Source: Pseudoalteromonas sp. SMS1
GTDB lineage: Bacteria; Pseudomonadota; Gammaproteobacteria; Enterobacterales; Alteromonadaceae
Assembly (NCBI RefSeq): GCF_021530565.1
Contig: NZ_JAKGBI010000021.1
Location: 1 to 64,000 of the forward strand
DNA length: 64,000 bases
Reading direction: 5' to 3'
The notes beneath the pieces were generated by a model, which saw only the letters and a list, made by a program, of their open reading frames with translations, was not told the DNA's origin and did not search any database. Position numbers and translations under genes: made by a program. Positions 62,304 to 64,000 of this stretch are shown here, piece after piece; the first letter of the stretch is position 1, and every line of letters begins with the position of its first letter.

Positions 62304-64000
62304 CTATAACTCATGCCAGACGCCAAACCAAGCCCGCCATTCATTATCAAACACATCACTGGTAACTCGACTCAGTCCCAAACCCAACCGTAAATTTGAT
62401 ACACCCGCAGGCGCAAATTGTGCTGCATTACCTAATACTTTACGAGTCAAATCAATCTGCCATTTTGCGCCCCAACTCCGCGCAATCATATGGCCGTCGA
62501 TCTTGTGATGTTTTAAATATAAACGCGGCATTCCGCCGCGCCAACTGGTTGCAAATTCATATCCTAAATAATGTAAACCGCGCTCATATGCAAAAGGAAG
62601 CTCAGCACTGTGTATTGAGTTGGCACCCACTTTGTCATAGACGCTATTGACACGGTAGCCCCCTATTTGCATTGTTGCCTGGTCACGATATCGATTTATA
62701 GACTGCAGAAATATTGGCCAATGCCAAAGCTTCGCATACCCATTCATGACAAGATCATGTCCTCGATTGTGGCCCCATATACTAGCCCCATCGACACTAA
62801 AACCAAAAGCGAATGCTTGCCTATCTCGATGAAAAGCCAGTTGATTGCCAAGCCAGTAACTATGGTCAACAGAACGCTTACGCAATGCTTCTACATACCA
62901 CCCGGTATACGGCCGCCAAACCCACCCTTCTCTTTCAAACGTTGTCGCGAGTTCCAATGTGTTTGACCAGCCAACCCAATCCGCTGAGCGACTCAGTCGC
63001 TCAGCGGATTGGCGAGTCAGGTCGAAGTCAAATAGTCGCACCGCATTTTTCAGCTCAAATAGGCCATCAAAATATTTGAGATCTGCATATCCGCCACGCA
63101 GAAAATCATTATCAGGGCTGACATTAACCCCTGCTTGCCAACTATATTTTTTAAGAATGTCTGAGCCAGCGATGCCTAAACCCACCATGGCTTCACTAGC
63201 AGAGGCCACCTGTGCCGAGACTGTCCCCCCCCAATTTTGTGCAGATGCGTGGTACGGACCTAGATGCAACGACTCAGTATCAATTTGCGTTACCTTATCT
63301 CCCCCTTTTGCATGTGGAGCTGCATGGGCCATCAAGGTCGCATCGCCGAATTCTCCTGTATCTGCCAAGGTGCCAAGCTTAGCGCCATATGGCGTGCTCT
63401 CTAAAAACAACAGTTGCCCGTTAAGATTACCGACGACTTCCTCAAACACATGGCTGCCAAATGCCAGCTGTCGGAGGATTTTCGTCAAAAGGTGATATTG
63501 ATAAAGCCCCAGCTCACCGTGACGTCCGGCAACAAAATACAAAATCTGTGATTCTTCGTGCCATCGCGGCGCAGTTACATATTGTGCACCTTCGGGCAAT
63601 GGCACCTGTACGGCAGTGTGCGCTTGAGCAAGGTTGGTGACAAACAGCTGCCAACCCTGCGCCGGTGTTTGTTTTAAGTAAGCTAACCTGTCCCCACGGC
63701 TATCTACTGTCGGATAATCAAATACGGTATTGAGATCACCACTGAGTAGCACCGTGATCAATTTCGACTGCGTGTCAAAGCGTATTAGCTGGGAAAAGCC
63801 ATTGATAACGCGCTCCGCAATCACCTCATGAGTATTAATAAAGGCAAATCGGCGTATCCCCAAACCACGTGATACGCGAGTCACTTGATCGCCACTCACA
63901 TGCCAACGATAAAGATCATTAACCCGAGAACCTGATTGTCCTTTGCTGCGTGCTACGAAATAGAGGGTATCTTCGTCACCCCATTGCGGGTGATAAATAC
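62304..64000 (-). CDS. Beta-propeller (PD40/TolB-like) protein, 5' end beyond the window
   Basis: The frame is open to the window edge, giving 565 residues without the N-terminus. The part nearest the edge reads HPQWGDEDTLYFVARSKG, a TolB-like blade. More blades follow (YPTVDSRGDRLAYLKQTP, APRWHEESQILYFVAGRHG). The C-terminal half (about the last 330 residues) is rich in aromatic amphipathic strands (YWLGNQLAFHRDRQAFAFGF) and may be an outer-membrane barrel-like region. Function unknown. A 37-bp perfect palindrome lies inside the gene. Confidence 0.8.
   Translation of the reverse strand, partial: IYHPQWGDEDTLYFVARSKGQSGSRVNDLYRWHVSGDQVTRVSRGLGIRRFAFINTHEVIAERVINGFSQLIRFDTQSKLITVLLSGDLNTVFDYPTVDSRGDRLAYLKQTPAQGWQLFVTNLAQAHTAVQVPLPEGAQYVTAPRWHEESQILYFVAGRHGELGLYQYHLLTKILRQLAFGSHVFEEVVGNLNGQLLFLESTPYGAKLGTLADTGEFGDATLMAHAAPHAKGGDKVTQIDTESLHLGPYHASAQNWGGTVSAQVASASEAMVGLGIAGSDILKKYSWQAGVNVSPDNDFLRGGYADLKYFDGLFELKNAVRLFDFDLTRQSAERLSRSADWVGWSNTLELATTFEREGWVWRPYTGWYVEALRKRSVDHSYWLGNQLAFHRDRQAFAFGFSVDGASIWGHNRGHDLVMNGYAKLWHWPIFLQSINRYRDQATMQIGGYRVNSVYDKVGANSIHSAELPFAYERGLHYLGYEFATSWRGGMPRLYLKHHKIDGHMIARSWGAKWQIDLTRKVLGNAAQFAPAGVSNLRLGLGLSRVTSDVFDNEWRAWFGVWHEL
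62976..63012. repeat. 37-bp perfect palindrome inside a coding sequence
   Basis: Arms of 18 bp (CCAATCCGCTGAGCGACT and its exact complement) flank a single base. It encodes QSAERLSRSADW on the minus-strand frame and the same peptide core in one plus-strand frame. The palindrome stops exactly where the flanks differ. It could be a cruciform or mRNA hairpin. Confidence 0.9.

Overview
The window is chromosomal DNA of a marine gammaproteobacterium of the Alteromonadales, most likely Pseudoalteromonas or a close relative. This rests on gene content and order: murB-birA-(pantothenate kinase)-thrU-tyrU-glyT-thrT-tufB, ubiE-ubiJ-ubiB-tatABC-tatD-hemB, a Colwellia-type secreted M1 aminopeptidase, many secreted peptidases and a rich c-di-GMP/chemotaxis repertoire. 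No rRNA, IS element, prophage or CRISPR array was seen. Gene calls rest on protein motifs read by eye; no database search was possible.

Layout. 1-3.5 kb: 5' end of tufB, four tRNA genes, then coaX-birA-murB, all on the minus strand. 3.6-13.5 kb: M1 aminopeptidase, DUF2057 protein, HIT hydrolase, a CsgD/VpsT-like regulator, a hybrid histidine kinase, and a beta-propeller/amidohydrolase fusion. 13.8-17.2 kb: a chemoreceptor with nine HAMP-like units. 17.2-23.5 kb: methionine salvage cluster (mtnE-yafV, mtnBCD, mtnA, mtnK), with candidate MetJ operators in both divergent promoter regions. 23.5-35.3 kb: DUF885 lipoprotein, degenerate GGDEF protein, ubiE-ubiJ-ubiB, tatABC, a small exported protein, tatD, a 7TM diguanylate cyclase and hemB. 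35.4-41.2 kb: AT-rich segment with a small membrane protein, an isolated EF-G gene, an AIM24-family protein and a GntP-family permease.

41.3-42.4 kb is the most notable region. It has no coding sequence but holds three tandem copies of a unit of about 270 bp. Each copy has a consensus-like sigma70 promoter (TTGACA, 17 bp, GATAAT) bracketed by two Fur-box-like sequences, a conserved core containing ACATTGCTCA (the same ten bases as in the RyhB core), a small hairpin, and a rho-independent terminator. I read these as three tandem Fur-repressed, RyhB-like small RNAs of about 210-220 nt.

42.4-64 kb: a Cache-GGDEF protein, YlqF/RbgA GTPase, YaeQ, a lipase-like hydrolase, Dps, oligopeptidase B, an RND efflux pair, a three-gene MacAB-like ABC export operon, a transglutaminase-like/TPR lipoprotein, a secreted lysyl-endopeptidase-like protease with PKD and PPC domains, and the 3' part of a propeller protein gene containing a 37-bp perfect palindrome.

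Working together: the mtn genes plus transaminase and omega-amidase recycle methylthioribose to methionine. The ubi genes and hemB serve respiration. TatABC exports folded proteins. Three GGDEF proteins and the CsgD-like regulator point to surface-lifestyle control. The secreted peptidases fit a protein-degrading marine heterotroph.
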